From Cysteiniphilum litorale (lineage in GTDB: Bacteria; Pseudomonadota; Gammaproteobacteria; Francisellales; Francisellaceae): 64,000 nt of DNA. The position numbers and the translations under genes are program-made. Shown piece after piece: positions 45,803 to 53,037 of the stretch; the stretch's first letter is position 1; each line of letters begins with the position of its first letter. A model generated the notes under the pieces. That model saw only the letters and a program-made list of their open reading frames with translations, ran no database searches and had not been told where the DNA came from. The DNA lies in NCBI RefSeq assembly GCF_003428165.1, contig NZ_QLIQ01000001.1:124001-188000 (forward strand), given 5' to 3'.

Positions 45803-46364
45803 TGCCTATGATAGTTTCGTGCATATCATTTATCAATATTGTATTTCTATAAAAGGGGTAGATGCAGATGTTATTAGAAATGATTGCGTTACGGCTAACA
45901 GTATAAGGGAAGCTCAATATGATTTAATTATATTTGGTCCAGGCCCAGGTAATCCAAAAGATAGTGGATACATTCCTTTAATAAAAGAATTCAGTGGGAA
46001 AATTCCTTTATTTGGTGTTTGTTTGGGAATGCAGGCTATGGTTGAAGCATTCGGTGGTAAGGTGATAAGATCAAAAAATGTTAGGCATGGAAAAGTCAGC
46101 AAAATTAAGCATAACTCCGAAGCATATTTTGCTGGTATTCCCCCTATTATTGATGTAACACGCTATCATTCGTTAGCAGCTGAAGATTTATCTTTCCCCC
46201 ATGAAGATCTGGATATTTTAGCAAGATCATTGGATGACGACTGTGTTATGGCAATTAAACATAAGCAGCTTCAGCTAGGTGGAGTCCAGTTCCATCCAGA
46301 AAGTATCACGAGTTGTCATGGCATAGATATTTTTATGAATGTGATCAAGCATTCATTGATCTAG
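45783..46364 (+). CDS. Glutamine amidotransferase subunit (TrpG/PabA-like)
   Basis: Class I glutaminase of 193 residues that supplies ammonia to the component I partner. The nucleophile Cys80 is in FGVCLGMQAM (family usually CLGHQ), and the His-Glu pair is in GVQFHPESI near 171-173. DAYDSFVHIIYQYC replaces the more usual DSFT-x-NL start, with an Asn changed to Ile. It overlaps the component I gene by 20 bases, consistent with coupled synthesis of a heterodimer. The stop codon lies within the left arm of a 116-bp inverted repeat. Confidence 0.87.
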   Translation: MKILLIDAYDSFVHIIYQYCISIKGVDADVIRNDCVTANSIREAQYDLIIFGPGPGNPKDSGYIPLIKEFSGKIPLFGVCLGMQAMVEAFGGKVIRSKNVRHGKVSKIKHNSEAYFAGIPPIIDVTRYHSLAAEDLSFPHEDLDILARSLDDDCVMAIKHKQLQLGGVQFHPESITSCHGIDIFMNVIKHSLI

Positions 46365-46474
46365 TGCCACACATCCAAGATACGCGAATACTTAAAAATG
46401 GAGTAATGCATCAAAAATATGGGATTTATAAGTGAACTCAAGTAGTCGCGTGTTTTAAAGTTGTAGCACTAGAT
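46359..46474 (+). repeat. 116-bp imperfect inverted repeat, possible miniature element
   Basis: Outer arms ATCTAGTGCCACA (46359-46371) and TGTAGCACTAGAT (46462-46474) match at 12 of 13 positions. Inner arms ACGCGAATACTT (46382-46393) and AAGTAGTCGCGT (46440-46451) match at 11 of 12, at equal distance (23 bases) from the outer ends. The symmetry argues for one long hairpin. No clear target duplication is seen. It could be a miniature transposable element, a processed RNA hairpin or a transcription stop for the chorismate cluster. Confidence 0.6.
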
Positions 46475-46594
46475 TACTTTGCTCTTAATTTTTAATAAAA
46501 AAAACTGATTAATAATTAAAATATAATATATTTATCACATGATTGAACGTTTGTTATAGTGTTGACATCACAAAGAGCACTAAGGAAGATAAGT

Positions 46595-46750
46595 ATGAAA
46601 AAGAGTATAAGTATCGCAATCAGTGTTATGTTGTTAGGTAGTAATCTTGCTCTAGCCGGCACAGATTTTTATGCAACATCTACAATGGCAAAACAGGTGC
46701 ACAAGACACAAACGCATAGTCTAAATGCATCAATCAATATTAATGAATAA
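46595..46750 (+). CDS. Small secreted peptide
   Basis: Protein of 51 residues with a clear signal peptide (MKKSISIAISVMLLGSNLALA) cut before GTDFYATS, leaving a mature peptide of 30 residues rich in Thr, Ser, Asn and His with no cysteine. AAGGAAGAT lies 5 bases before the ATG at 46595; the longer frame upstream is not needed. The role is unknown: it might be a secreted signal, adhesive or envelope stress peptide. It sits between the chorismate cluster's inverted repeat and the peroxiredoxin gene, with its own short upstream AT-rich region. Confidence 0.6.
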   Translation: MKKSISIAISVMLLGSNLALAGTDFYATSTMAKQVHKTQTHSLNASININE

Positions 46751-46780
46751 TAAAGCAATCAATAAAACAGGAGTCAATAA

Positions 46781-47515
46781 ATGTTCCCAAATTTAGAAAA
46801 CCAACAAGTACCCAATGTCACGTTTAAAACCATGCAAGATGGTCAATGGCAGGATGTGACAAGCGATGATGTTTTTAAAGGTAAAAATGTTATTGTGTTC
46901 TCATTGCCAGGTGCTTTCACGCCAACGTGTTCATCATCTCATGTACCGCGGTTTAATGAGCTGTTTCCAGTATTTAAAGAGCATGGCATTGATCGCATTG
47001 TTTGCATGTCAGTCAATGATACCTTTGTGATGAATGCATGGAAAAAAGAGCAAAAAGCCGAGAATATCGATTTTATCCCTGATGGCAATGGTGAATTTAC
47101 CGAAAAAATGGGGCTTTTGGTTGATAAAGAGGCTTTAGGTTTTGGTAAGCGTTCATGGCGTTATTCAATGCTTGTAAAAGATAGCGTGATTGCCAAGATG
47201 TTTATTGAGCCAAATAAAGCAGGTGACCCGTTTGAAGTCTCTGATGCGGATACGATGCTTAAGTTTGTTGCACCTAATGCGCAATTGCCGAAAGAGGTAA
47301 CCATTTTCACTAAGCCAGGGTGTCCACATTGTAAGCGCGCTAAAAAGTTATTGGCAGAGCAGAATCAAGGCTATGAAGAAGTCGTTTTGGGGCATGGCGC
47401 TTCAATGCGTACCGTCAAGGCGTTAACTAATCGTCAAACCGTACCGCAAATTTATATTGATGGTCAGCATATCGGTGGCGCGGATGATTTGGAGAAGTAC
47501 TATAGCAGCAAGTAA
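46781..47515 (+). CDS. Peroxiredoxin-glutaredoxin fusion (Prx5-Grx hybrid)
   Basis: Glutathione-dependent peroxidase of 244 residues. The N-terminal Prx5 domain has the peroxidatic Cys50 in PGAFTPTCSSSH; the C-terminal glutaredoxin (from about residue 172) has the redox pair in GCPHC (about 181 and 184), with TVPQIYIDGQHIGGADDL as the glutathione site. The fused glutaredoxin recycles the peroxidase with glutathione, known in Haemophilus and Neisseria. The gene has a good AGGAG site. With gor (partial at the window end) it fits a glutathione-based defence. Confidence 0.93.
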   Translation: MFPNLENQQVPNVTFKTMQDGQWQDVTSDDVFKGKNVIVFSLPGAFTPTCSSSHVPRFNELFPVFKEHGIDRIVCMSVNDTFVMNAWKKEQKAENIDFIPDGNGEFTEKMGLLVDKEALGFGKRSWRYSMLVKDSVIAKMFIEPNKAGDPFEVSDADTMLKFVAPNAQLPKEVTIFTKPGCPHCKRAKKLLAEQNQGYEEVVLGHGASMRTVKALTNRQTVPQIYIDGQHIGGADDLEKYYSSK

Positions 47516-47604
47516 CAAATTGATTTAAATAAAGCGTAAGCCTTTTGCGCTGCATTAAGGTACAATCACAGGCATTGTTGAGTGGCTATAAGGAGCATCA
47601 TCAG

Positions 47605-48264
47605 ATGCATTTTCAAATCAACCCATCCATTTTATCGGCAAATCTTGCACATTTAGGTGATGATGTTAAAAAGGTATTAAAAGCTGGCGCTGATAATATT
47701 CATTTTGATGTGATGGATAATCACTATGTCCCTAACTTAACATTTGGTTCAATGATATTAAAGGCATTGCGCGATGATGGCATTAATGCTGGCATGGATG
47801 TACATTTAATGGTTGAACCGGTTGATTCGATGATTGAGAGCTTTGCTAAAGCCGGAGCGACAAGTATTGTCTTTCACCCTGAGGCATCAAAGCATGTTGA
47901 TCGAAGCTTGGGGTTAATCAAATCTTTTGGTATTGATGCAGGTCTTGCTTTAAACCCAGCGACGTCTGTTAGCGTCTGTCAGCATGTGCTTGAAAAGATC
48001 GATAGATTATTAATTATGACGGTAAACCCAGGATTGGGTGGGCAGCGTTTTATCGATGCGATGTATGATAAGATAAGTACGACAGCGCAATGGATTAAAG
48101 AATACAAAAGTGATATTTTGCTCGAGGTTGATGGTGGGGTGAAAGTCGATAATATTGCTCAAATTGCAAGCTGTGGTGCTCAAGCATTTGTCGCCGGATC
48201 AGCAATTTTTAATGCGCAAGATTATAAGGAAATTATTGATAAAATGCGCCAACAACTCGGATGA
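47605..48264 (+). CDS. rpe: Ribulose-phosphate 3-epimerase
   Basis: Pentose phosphate pathway epimerase of 219 residues, TIM barrel. [52 protein letters not shown] and EVDGGVK are all diagnostic. The ATG at 47605 follows AAGGAG and matches the family start [10 protein letters not shown]; a longer frame upstream is not used. Metal ligands are the His and Asp residues of HFDVMD, DVHLM and EVDGG. Confidence 0.96.
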   Translation: MHFQINPSILSANLAHLGDDVKKVLKAGADNIHFDVMDNHYVPNLTFGSMILKALRDDGINAGMDVHLMVEPVDSMIESFAKAGATSIVFHPEASKHVDRSLGLIKSFGIDAGLALNPATSVSVCQHVLEKIDRLLIMTVNPGLGGQRFIDAMYDKISTTAQWIKEYKSDILLEVDGGVKVDNIAQIASCGAQAFVAGSAIFNAQDYKEIIDKMRQQLG

Positions 48265-48332
48265 AAAAAGACCATAAAAAGTGGGGCAAAAAAGATTGAT
48301 GAAAAAAATATTTTTTGTGCTTAAATTTTTGA

Positions 48333-48361
48333 TTGACCCGCAAAAAAATTGGCTCTAATAT
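48333..48361 (+). promoter_or_regulatory. Promoter of the amino acid permease gene
   Basis: TTGACC (48333-48338) and TAATAT (48356-48361) are separated by 17 bases, about 30 bases before the permease ATG. It is a good -35 with a fair -10. Confidence 0.5.
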
Positions 48362-48392
48362 TCGCACTTTCTGTCACCATAAAACTTAAGGC

Positions 48393-49796
48393 ATGATCGC
48401 AATGACGGAAGTAAAAACACTAAGAAAAGACCTTAAACTACGCCATCTGGAATTGATTTCTTTGGGAGGCATTATCGGATCAGCTTTTTTCCTTGGCACG
48501 GGATACATTATTGCCCAAGGAGGTCCTGCGGTTTTAATATCTTATGCCTTAGGCGGATTGATTGTGTTTTTAGTGATGCTTTGTCTGTGTGAGCTAACGG
48601 TGGCAATGCCCAGTTCAAGTTCGTTTATTCAGTATGCTAGTGATTATATTTCACCAACATGGGCATGTGGCACAGGGTGGTCATACTGGCTTAATTGGAT
48701 TGCTTATATTCCGGCTGAGTGTACGGCAGCTGGCATTATTATGCATTATATTATCCCAAGTGTGCCTGCATTTACTTGGGCGATGCTATTTGGATTGATG
48801 ATTACCGTTATTAACTTATCCAAAGTACGTATTTTCGGTGAGATGGAGTTTTGGCTGTCGATTGTTAAAATTGTCGCGATTGTGATGTTTAGTGTGTTGG
48901 CAATATTCATCTTTTTTGGACTATATAAAAGTGGCGGCAAAATGCCAACGATTGGTACTGAGTATTTGCTTGGTGATGGTGGTTTCTTCCCGCATGGCAA
49001 GCTTGTTGTGATTAGTTTAATGGTCATGCTACTTGTCAATTTCCAAGGGTCTGAAATCGTGTGTTTAGCAGCGGCTGAGTCAACTGATACTGATGTTGCT
49101 ATTCCACGTGCTTCACGCAATATTGCTATTCGTATCGTGTTGCTTTATCTAGTACCAGTATTGCTATTAGTGCTCATATTCCCATGGAATAAAATGGAAA
49201 GTGATACTTCGGTTTTTGTTCTAGCATTGCAGCAATATGGTTTTCACTGGGTCGCTGGCGTCTTTACGTTTGTGATTCTAACAGCAGCTTTTTCATGCGC
49301 CAATAGTGGCATGTATGCAACGGTGCGTGCATTGTATGGTTTGTCAAATCAAAAGATGGCACCAAAAATATTCTCAAGACTTAATCGCCATCAAGTGCCA
49401 ATGCCTGCGGCGATATTCACTTTAATTTGCATCTGGATATTTTTGATTTTGTCATACTTTTTCTCGTCAACAACAGCATTTTCTTACCTTTTAAGCATTT
49501 CTGGCTTTACCGGTGCGGTATGCTGGATTTCAATTTGCTGGTCACAATACAACTTTAGAAAGCATTGCAAGAAGCACAAGATTGAACTAAAAGGCAAGTT
49601 CCGTACGCCATTTTATCCATTGGTGCCACTCTTGGGAATCTGGTTACAGGTTGCTTGTTTGGTGCTGTTATTTTTCAATGAAGAATTAAGACCAGCCTTC
49701 TACTTTGGCGTACCGGCAGTACTCTTACCAATGGCGATTTATTGGCTATATAAAAAGTACAGCAAAGCCAGTAATCATATTGAACAGAGTTTATAG
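48393..49796 (+). CDS. Amino acid permease, APC superfamily
   Basis: Twelve-helix amino acid transporter of 467 residues in the AAT (GABA permease/LysP/AroP) group. The start KTLRKDLKLRHLELISLGGIIGSAFFLGTGYIIAQGGPAVLISYALGG contains the GxIG substrate motif in TM1. It lies just before speA, so arginine, agmatine or a related basic amino acid is possible, but sequence cannot show this. A second ATG nine bases downstream (MTEVK) may be the true start. No stop-terminator is evident between it and the speA promoter. Confidence 0.87.
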   Translation: MIAMTEVKTLRKDLKLRHLELISLGGIIGSAFFLGTGYIIAQGGPAVLISYALGGLIVFLVMLCLCELTVAMPSSSSFIQYASDYISPTWACGTGWSYWLNWIAYIPAECTAAGIIMHYIIPSVPAFTWAMLFGLMITVINLSKVRIFGEMEFWLSIVKIVAIVMFSVLAIFIFFGLYKSGGKMPTIGTEYLLGDGGFFPHGKLVVISLMVMLLVNFQGSEIVCLAAAESTDTDVAIPRASRNIAIRIVLLYLVPVLLLVLIFPWNKMESDTSVFVLALQQYGFHWVAGVFTFVILTAAFSCANSGMYATVRALYGLSNQKMAPKIFSRLNRHQVPMPAAIFTLICIWIFLILSYFFSSTTAFSYLLSISGFTGAVCWISICWSQYNFRKHCKKHKIELKGKFRTPFYPLVPLLGIWLQVACLVLLFFNEELRPAFYFGVPAVLLPMAIYWLYKKYSKASNHIEQSL

Positions 49797-49879
49797 ATAA
49801 TCTTTTTATTTTTTTTAGCAAAAAAATTTATTTACAGCGAAATAACTTGCTGTTACTTTATGCAAAATTTTTAGCAGTC

Positions 49880-49908
49880 TTGATTTTAAGTGCTAGACTT
49901 CATATATG
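49880..49908 (+). promoter_or_regulatory. speA promoter
   Basis: TTGATT (49880-49885) and TATATG (49903-49908) are 17 bases apart. A start near 49915 would give an untranslated leader of about 140 bases. Confidence 0.5.
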
Positions 49909-49914
49909 AATCAA

Positions 49915-50055
49915 CGCTTTAAATCAAACTTGTCTGATGAGAGTCAGATAATTGTTTAATTGGCACAAAACGGGAGTTTCCATGGCCTTCAATGAATAGG
50001 GCGCACATGAGTTAAATAGCTTAAGGTGCGCTTTACAAACTATAGGAGAGGTTCT
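49915..50055 (+). promoter_or_regulatory. Structured speA leader with a five-codon ORF
   Basis: Between promoter and gene are a TCTGA/TCAGA hairpin (49933-49948), a five-codon frame MAFNE (ATG 49982, stop 49997-49999) with its own GGGAG at 49972-49976, and directly behind it GCGCAC (50001-50006) pairing with GTGCGC (50026-50031). A translated leader followed at once by a hairpin is the build of attenuators, e.g. polyamine-sensing speFL. Whether this one acts so is inference. Confidence 0.45.
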
Positions 50056-51750
50056 ATGCATAATATCAATTCATTTAACACACGTAACACATTTCAACCC
50101 TACTTCAGTTATGATGAAAACAATCAGTTGTGTGTTCATTATGGTCAGAGTTTCACTCAGTCGAAACCACTCACCGAGATCATTGACAAAGTACTACAAA
50201 AAGGCGGCAGTAAGCCTTGTGTACTAAACTTTAAACACATCACTGAAGATAGAATGTTAAACCTCTACCAAAGTTTTGCCAAAGCAATGGAGAATTACCG
50301 TTATCAAGGTGCTTATCAGTTAGCGTATCCGATCAAAGTAAACCCTAATGCTGCGGTGATGGAGACCTTAAAAGAGTGCGCTTATAAATATGATTTACCT
50401 TTTAACTTTGAAGTTGGCAGTAAGTCTGAGTTGCTAAGCGTTTTAGCACTTGCTGCCAAGGAAAATAATATCATTTGCAATGGCTTTAAAGACAAAGCGT
50501 TTTATGAACTTGCCAACTTAGCTGCCAAGCTAGGTTACACGGTCATTATGGTGCTCGAAAATGTTGATGAATTAGCAGTTGTTAAATCACTAAGCTATGA
50601 ATCGGCAATTTACTTTAAATTAGGCTACCGTACAAAGCCATTTCATGAGGATTTGCATAGTGTTAAGTTTGGTCTTAGCTTAAAAGACATTCATTTTGTT
50701 AATAATGAACTAAAAGCGCTTAATTTGAGTGACAAAGTGGTATTGCTGCATGGACATATCGGTTCACAGCTTAAGCAGTTAAGTCAGGTTGAGAAGCATA
50801 TTAATATGATGGTTTGCTTATATGGCAACCTATTAAATGATTGTAAAAATCTGACAATGATTGATTTAGGTGGTGGTTTGGGTATTGATTATGAAGATAC
50901 CCAAAACCCACGTTTTCAATTGCCATATTATGCTGAAACGATTGTTAGAACATTCAGCTATTTTGTCGATCTTTTTCAGCTGCCACACCCAACGATTATT
51001 ACTGAGTCAGGCAGAGCTGTGACGGCGATGTCAAGTGTGTTAATCGTTTCACCTCTTTATCAAAAAGCAGAGAATGAAATTGTTACTCAAACAAGCTATG
51101 ACGAGGCTTTACAAGCAGGGTGGTTAAATGGTGAAATCGATTTAGCTGATTTGGTTGACAGCTCAAGTGTCAGCTATTTGGGCGATCAAAATGCACAAAA
51201 ATTATGGCTTAATTTCTCGTTATTTCAGTCTTTACCAGATCACTGGGGGATTGGACAACATTTCCCATTATTACCAGTAACACATTACTCAGAAGAAGAA
51301 AGCATCGATTGTCAGTTGTTTGATATTTCATGTGATGCTGATGGTGTTTTTAAAGATAAAGAAGGCAATGATTATATTAACTTGCCATGCACTGAGATTA
51401 ATGATCTTGCCTTTATGTTTGTTGGTGCTTATCAAGATATGCTCAGTAGCAAGCACAATATCATTGGGCGTACGACCTCTGTTGAGGTGGATTTTGTAAC
51501 CTATGATGACTGTGTGTTGTATGTTGAACAGGCTGAAGATTATCATGCACTATTGTGTCAGTATGGACATAATCCATTGCAATTAAGCTCGAGATTACAA
51601 CGTTTGGCTTATTTTCATTTAACGGAAGAGTTAACAGATCATGAGCAATTATTATTGGATAATATCCTAAGTGGCAATCCTTACTTGCAATTGGCAGATG
51701 CCGAACAAGTAGCTTATGATTTTAATCAGCAAATATTCAATAAAATCTAG
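50056..51750 (+). CDS. speA: Biosynthetic arginine decarboxylase
   Basis: PLP-dependent enzyme making agmatine from arginine, 564 residues (E. coli 658). The PLP lysine is Lys94 in YQLAYPIKVNPNAAV; HGHIGSQ, DLGGGLGIDYE and ITESGRAV follow, as in the alanine racemase-fold decarboxylases. The later part has CDADGVFKD, the substrate-binding block with the catalytic Cys and Asp. AGGAGAG is 5 bases before the ATG at 50056. It pairs metabolically with agmatinase at 61427, giving the arginine to putrescine route. The shorter length than E. coli reflects a shorter N-terminus. Confidence 0.95.
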   Translation: MHNINSFNTRNTFQPYFSYDENNQLCVHYGQSFTQSKPLTEIIDKVLQKGGSKPCVLNFKHITEDRMLNLYQSFAKAMENYRYQGAYQLAYPIKVNPNAAVMETLKECAYKYDLPFNFEVGSKSELLSVLALAAKENNIICNGFKDKAFYELANLAAKLGYTVIMVLENVDELAVVKSLSYESAIYFKLGYRTKPFHEDLHSVKFGLSLKDIHFVNNELKALNLSDKVVLLHGHIGSQLKQLSQVEKHINMMVCLYGNLLNDCKNLTMIDLGGGLGIDYEDTQNPRFQLPYYAETIVRTFSYFVDLFQLPHPTIITESGRAVTAMSSVLIVSPLYQKAENEIVTQTSYDEALQAGWLNGEIDLADLVDSSSVSYLGDQNAQKLWLNFSLFQSLPDHWGIGQHFPLLPVTHYSEEESIDCQLFDISCDADGVFKDKEGNDYINLPCTEINDLAFMFVGAYQDMLSSKHNIIGRTTSVEVDFVTYDDCVLYVEQAEDYHALLCQYGHNPLQLSSRLQRLAYFHLTEELTDHEQLLLDNILSGNPYLQLADAEQVAYDFNQQIFNKI

Positions 51751-51825
51751 TGTCAAATATAAGCTAGTAATGAATCAAGAATAAGTTAAACTCTCCCCCT
51801 CACCCCTGTAGTTTAAGCTACACGA

Positions 51826-51846
51826 CCTCTCCCTCAAGGGGAGAGG
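51826..51846 (+). repeat. Palindromic element between convergent speA and mntA
   Basis: CCTCTCCC (51826-51833) pairs with GGGGAGAGG (51838-51846) across four bases. The preceding pyrimidine-rich stretch and the small GTAG/CTAC stem at 51808-51821 extend it. It lies between the convergent ends of speA and mntA and may stop transcription from both sides. Confidence 0.5.
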
Positions 51847-51868
51847 TGAATTATTCTTGATGCATCAG

Positions 51869-52186
51869 CTAATCTGCTGAGGGAGAATTATAGATAATAA
51901 TCCCTACTTCATCGATATGCTCTAGTAGCGCTTCTGAGGCAATCGTTTGATAATCAACAAGATCAACGAAATAGGGAATATTACTATTTTCAAATTGATC
52001 TTTGAGATTGATCAATACTTTGAAGTTAATTTCTTTACCAATAAGAGCGATATCAATATCCGATGCCTCTTTGTAATTGCCCATAGCACGTGAACCAAAT
52101 AAAACAGCCGTTTTAATCTCGGGAAATAAGGACAAAATAGCATGAATTTCATCAATATGATAATTATTTAACCCGTAATTCATCAT
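51869..52186 (-). CDS. mntA: MntA-type minimal nucleotidyltransferase antitoxin
   Basis: Small nucleotidyltransferase of 105 residues. The active-site motif GSRAMGNYKEASDID (Gly31, Ser32, then Asp43 and Asp45) is a perfect GS-x10-D-x-D. In the HepT/MntA systems MntA inactivates the HEPN toxin by adding AMP units to a Tyr. It overlaps the toxin gene upstream by four bases (52183-52186). Confidence 0.88.
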   Translation of the reverse strand: MMNYGLNNYHIDEIHAILSLFPEIKTAVLFGSRAMGNYKEASDIDIALIGKEINFKVLINLKDQFENSNIPYFVDLVDYQTIASEALLEHIDEVGIIIYNSPSAD

Positions 52187-52596
52187 TGCTTTAACTCTAA
52201 GGTTTGATAAAGTTGTGTTACTAGCTTCAGATATTTATCAACAATAAACGTAAGAATCATCTTCGTGGTTGCTTCATCGTAGGTATGACTTGCTAAGTTT
52301 CTAAGCTGAAGCGCTTCAAGCCAAAGCTCTCCTTGATCGATGATGTTTGACTGATACGCCTGACGTATCACTGTCTTTGGTGTGCTTACTTCCTGAAAAC
52401 CTTCATTTTCAAGATAATCTTTGAGCACTTTCCATGATAGCTCGATAATGATTTCAAAACCTTGAATTAGAGCCATTTGATAGGCTTCTAAATCTTGATG
52501 CTGTTGATACTCAGTTACTCGTCTTTGTAATACGTGATAGGCTTTAGAGAAGTTCTCAAACCGTAATTTCCAGCGAAGTGGTGGAGTTGTCGTCAT
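52183..52596 (-). CDS. hepT: HepT-type HEPN ribonuclease toxin (HI0074 family)
   Basis: All-helical HEPN protein of 137 residues, annotated in many genomes as nucleotidyltransferase substrate-binding protein. The RNase motif R-x4-H-x-Y is complete in RNLASHTY (Arg99, His104, Tyr106); the Tyr is the AMPylation site in studied pairs. WKVLKDYLENEGF and TPKTVIRQAYQ are the HI0074 family blocks. It is the first gene of the pair, overlapping mntA by four bases. Toxicity is inferred from the family. Confidence 0.86.
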   Translation of the reverse strand: MTTTPPLRWKLRFENFSKAYHVLQRRVTEYQQHQDLEAYQMALIQGFEIIIELSWKVLKDYLENEGFQEVSTPKTVIRQAYQSNIIDQGELWLEALQLRNLASHTYDEATTKMILTFIVDKYLKLVTQLYQTLELKQ

Positions 52597-52748
52597 TGCA
52601 GTAAAAGTGCTACTTTAGGTTGGCAGTAAGCATAACAAGATTAAACCAAAAAGACAGTAATAAGCAGATAAAAATACGATTGCTTTGGTTTTCATAAGCA
52701 ATCTTTGTTATGATTTTGCCAGTTAAAACTAAACCTCAGGATGTGCTT

Positions 52749-53033
52749 ATGCGTGTTTTGCTTAATTTACTGTTTGTTGTTGCCGTCGTTGTCGCTGTAT
52801 TGGTGTTTTTTCCGTTCTCAATGCTCGTGTTACTTGGCGTATTGTTATTGATGCTTTACTTTTTACCAAGCTATATTGCTTTTAAAAAGCAGCATCCAAG
52901 TGCGATTATCATCTTTATTGTTAACTTATTATTGGGCTTTACGTTTATTGTTTGGTTGATCTGCTTAATTTTGGCAATTGCTTATCAACCACGTACGATT
53001 ATCGTCGAAAAACATCATTACCATGGCGTGTAA
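52749..53033 (+). CDS. Superinfection immunity (Imm) family-like membrane protein
   Basis: Protein of 94 residues with three helices. YFLPSYIAFKKQHPSAIIIFIVNLLLGFTFIVWLICLILAI closely follows the consensus of the Imm_superinfect family named after phage T4 Imm, which blocks DNA entry of a second phage; most bacterial members are not characterised. The ATG at 52749 has AGGA 8 bases upstream; a longer start at 52710 lacks a site. The stop lies 4 bases before the uvrD start, so both may be expressed together. Confidence 0.68.
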   Translation: MRVLLNLLFVVAVVVAVLVFFPFSMLVLLGVLLLMLYFLPSYIAFKKQHPSAIIIFIVNLLLGFTFIVWLICLILAIAYQPRTIIVEKHHYHGV

Positions 53034-53037
53034 TGCG

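Noticed and set aside
46543..46600. TTGAAC/TATAGT or TTGACA as a promoter for the small secreted peptide
   Set aside because: Spacing between possible -35 and -10 boxes is wrong in each combination, so no promoter is claimed.
49930..49950. CUGAUGAGAG in the speA leader resembling a hammerhead ribozyme core
   Set aside because: The second conserved half (CGAAAC or similar) and the three-way stems are absent; it is only a small TCTGA/TCAGA hairpin.
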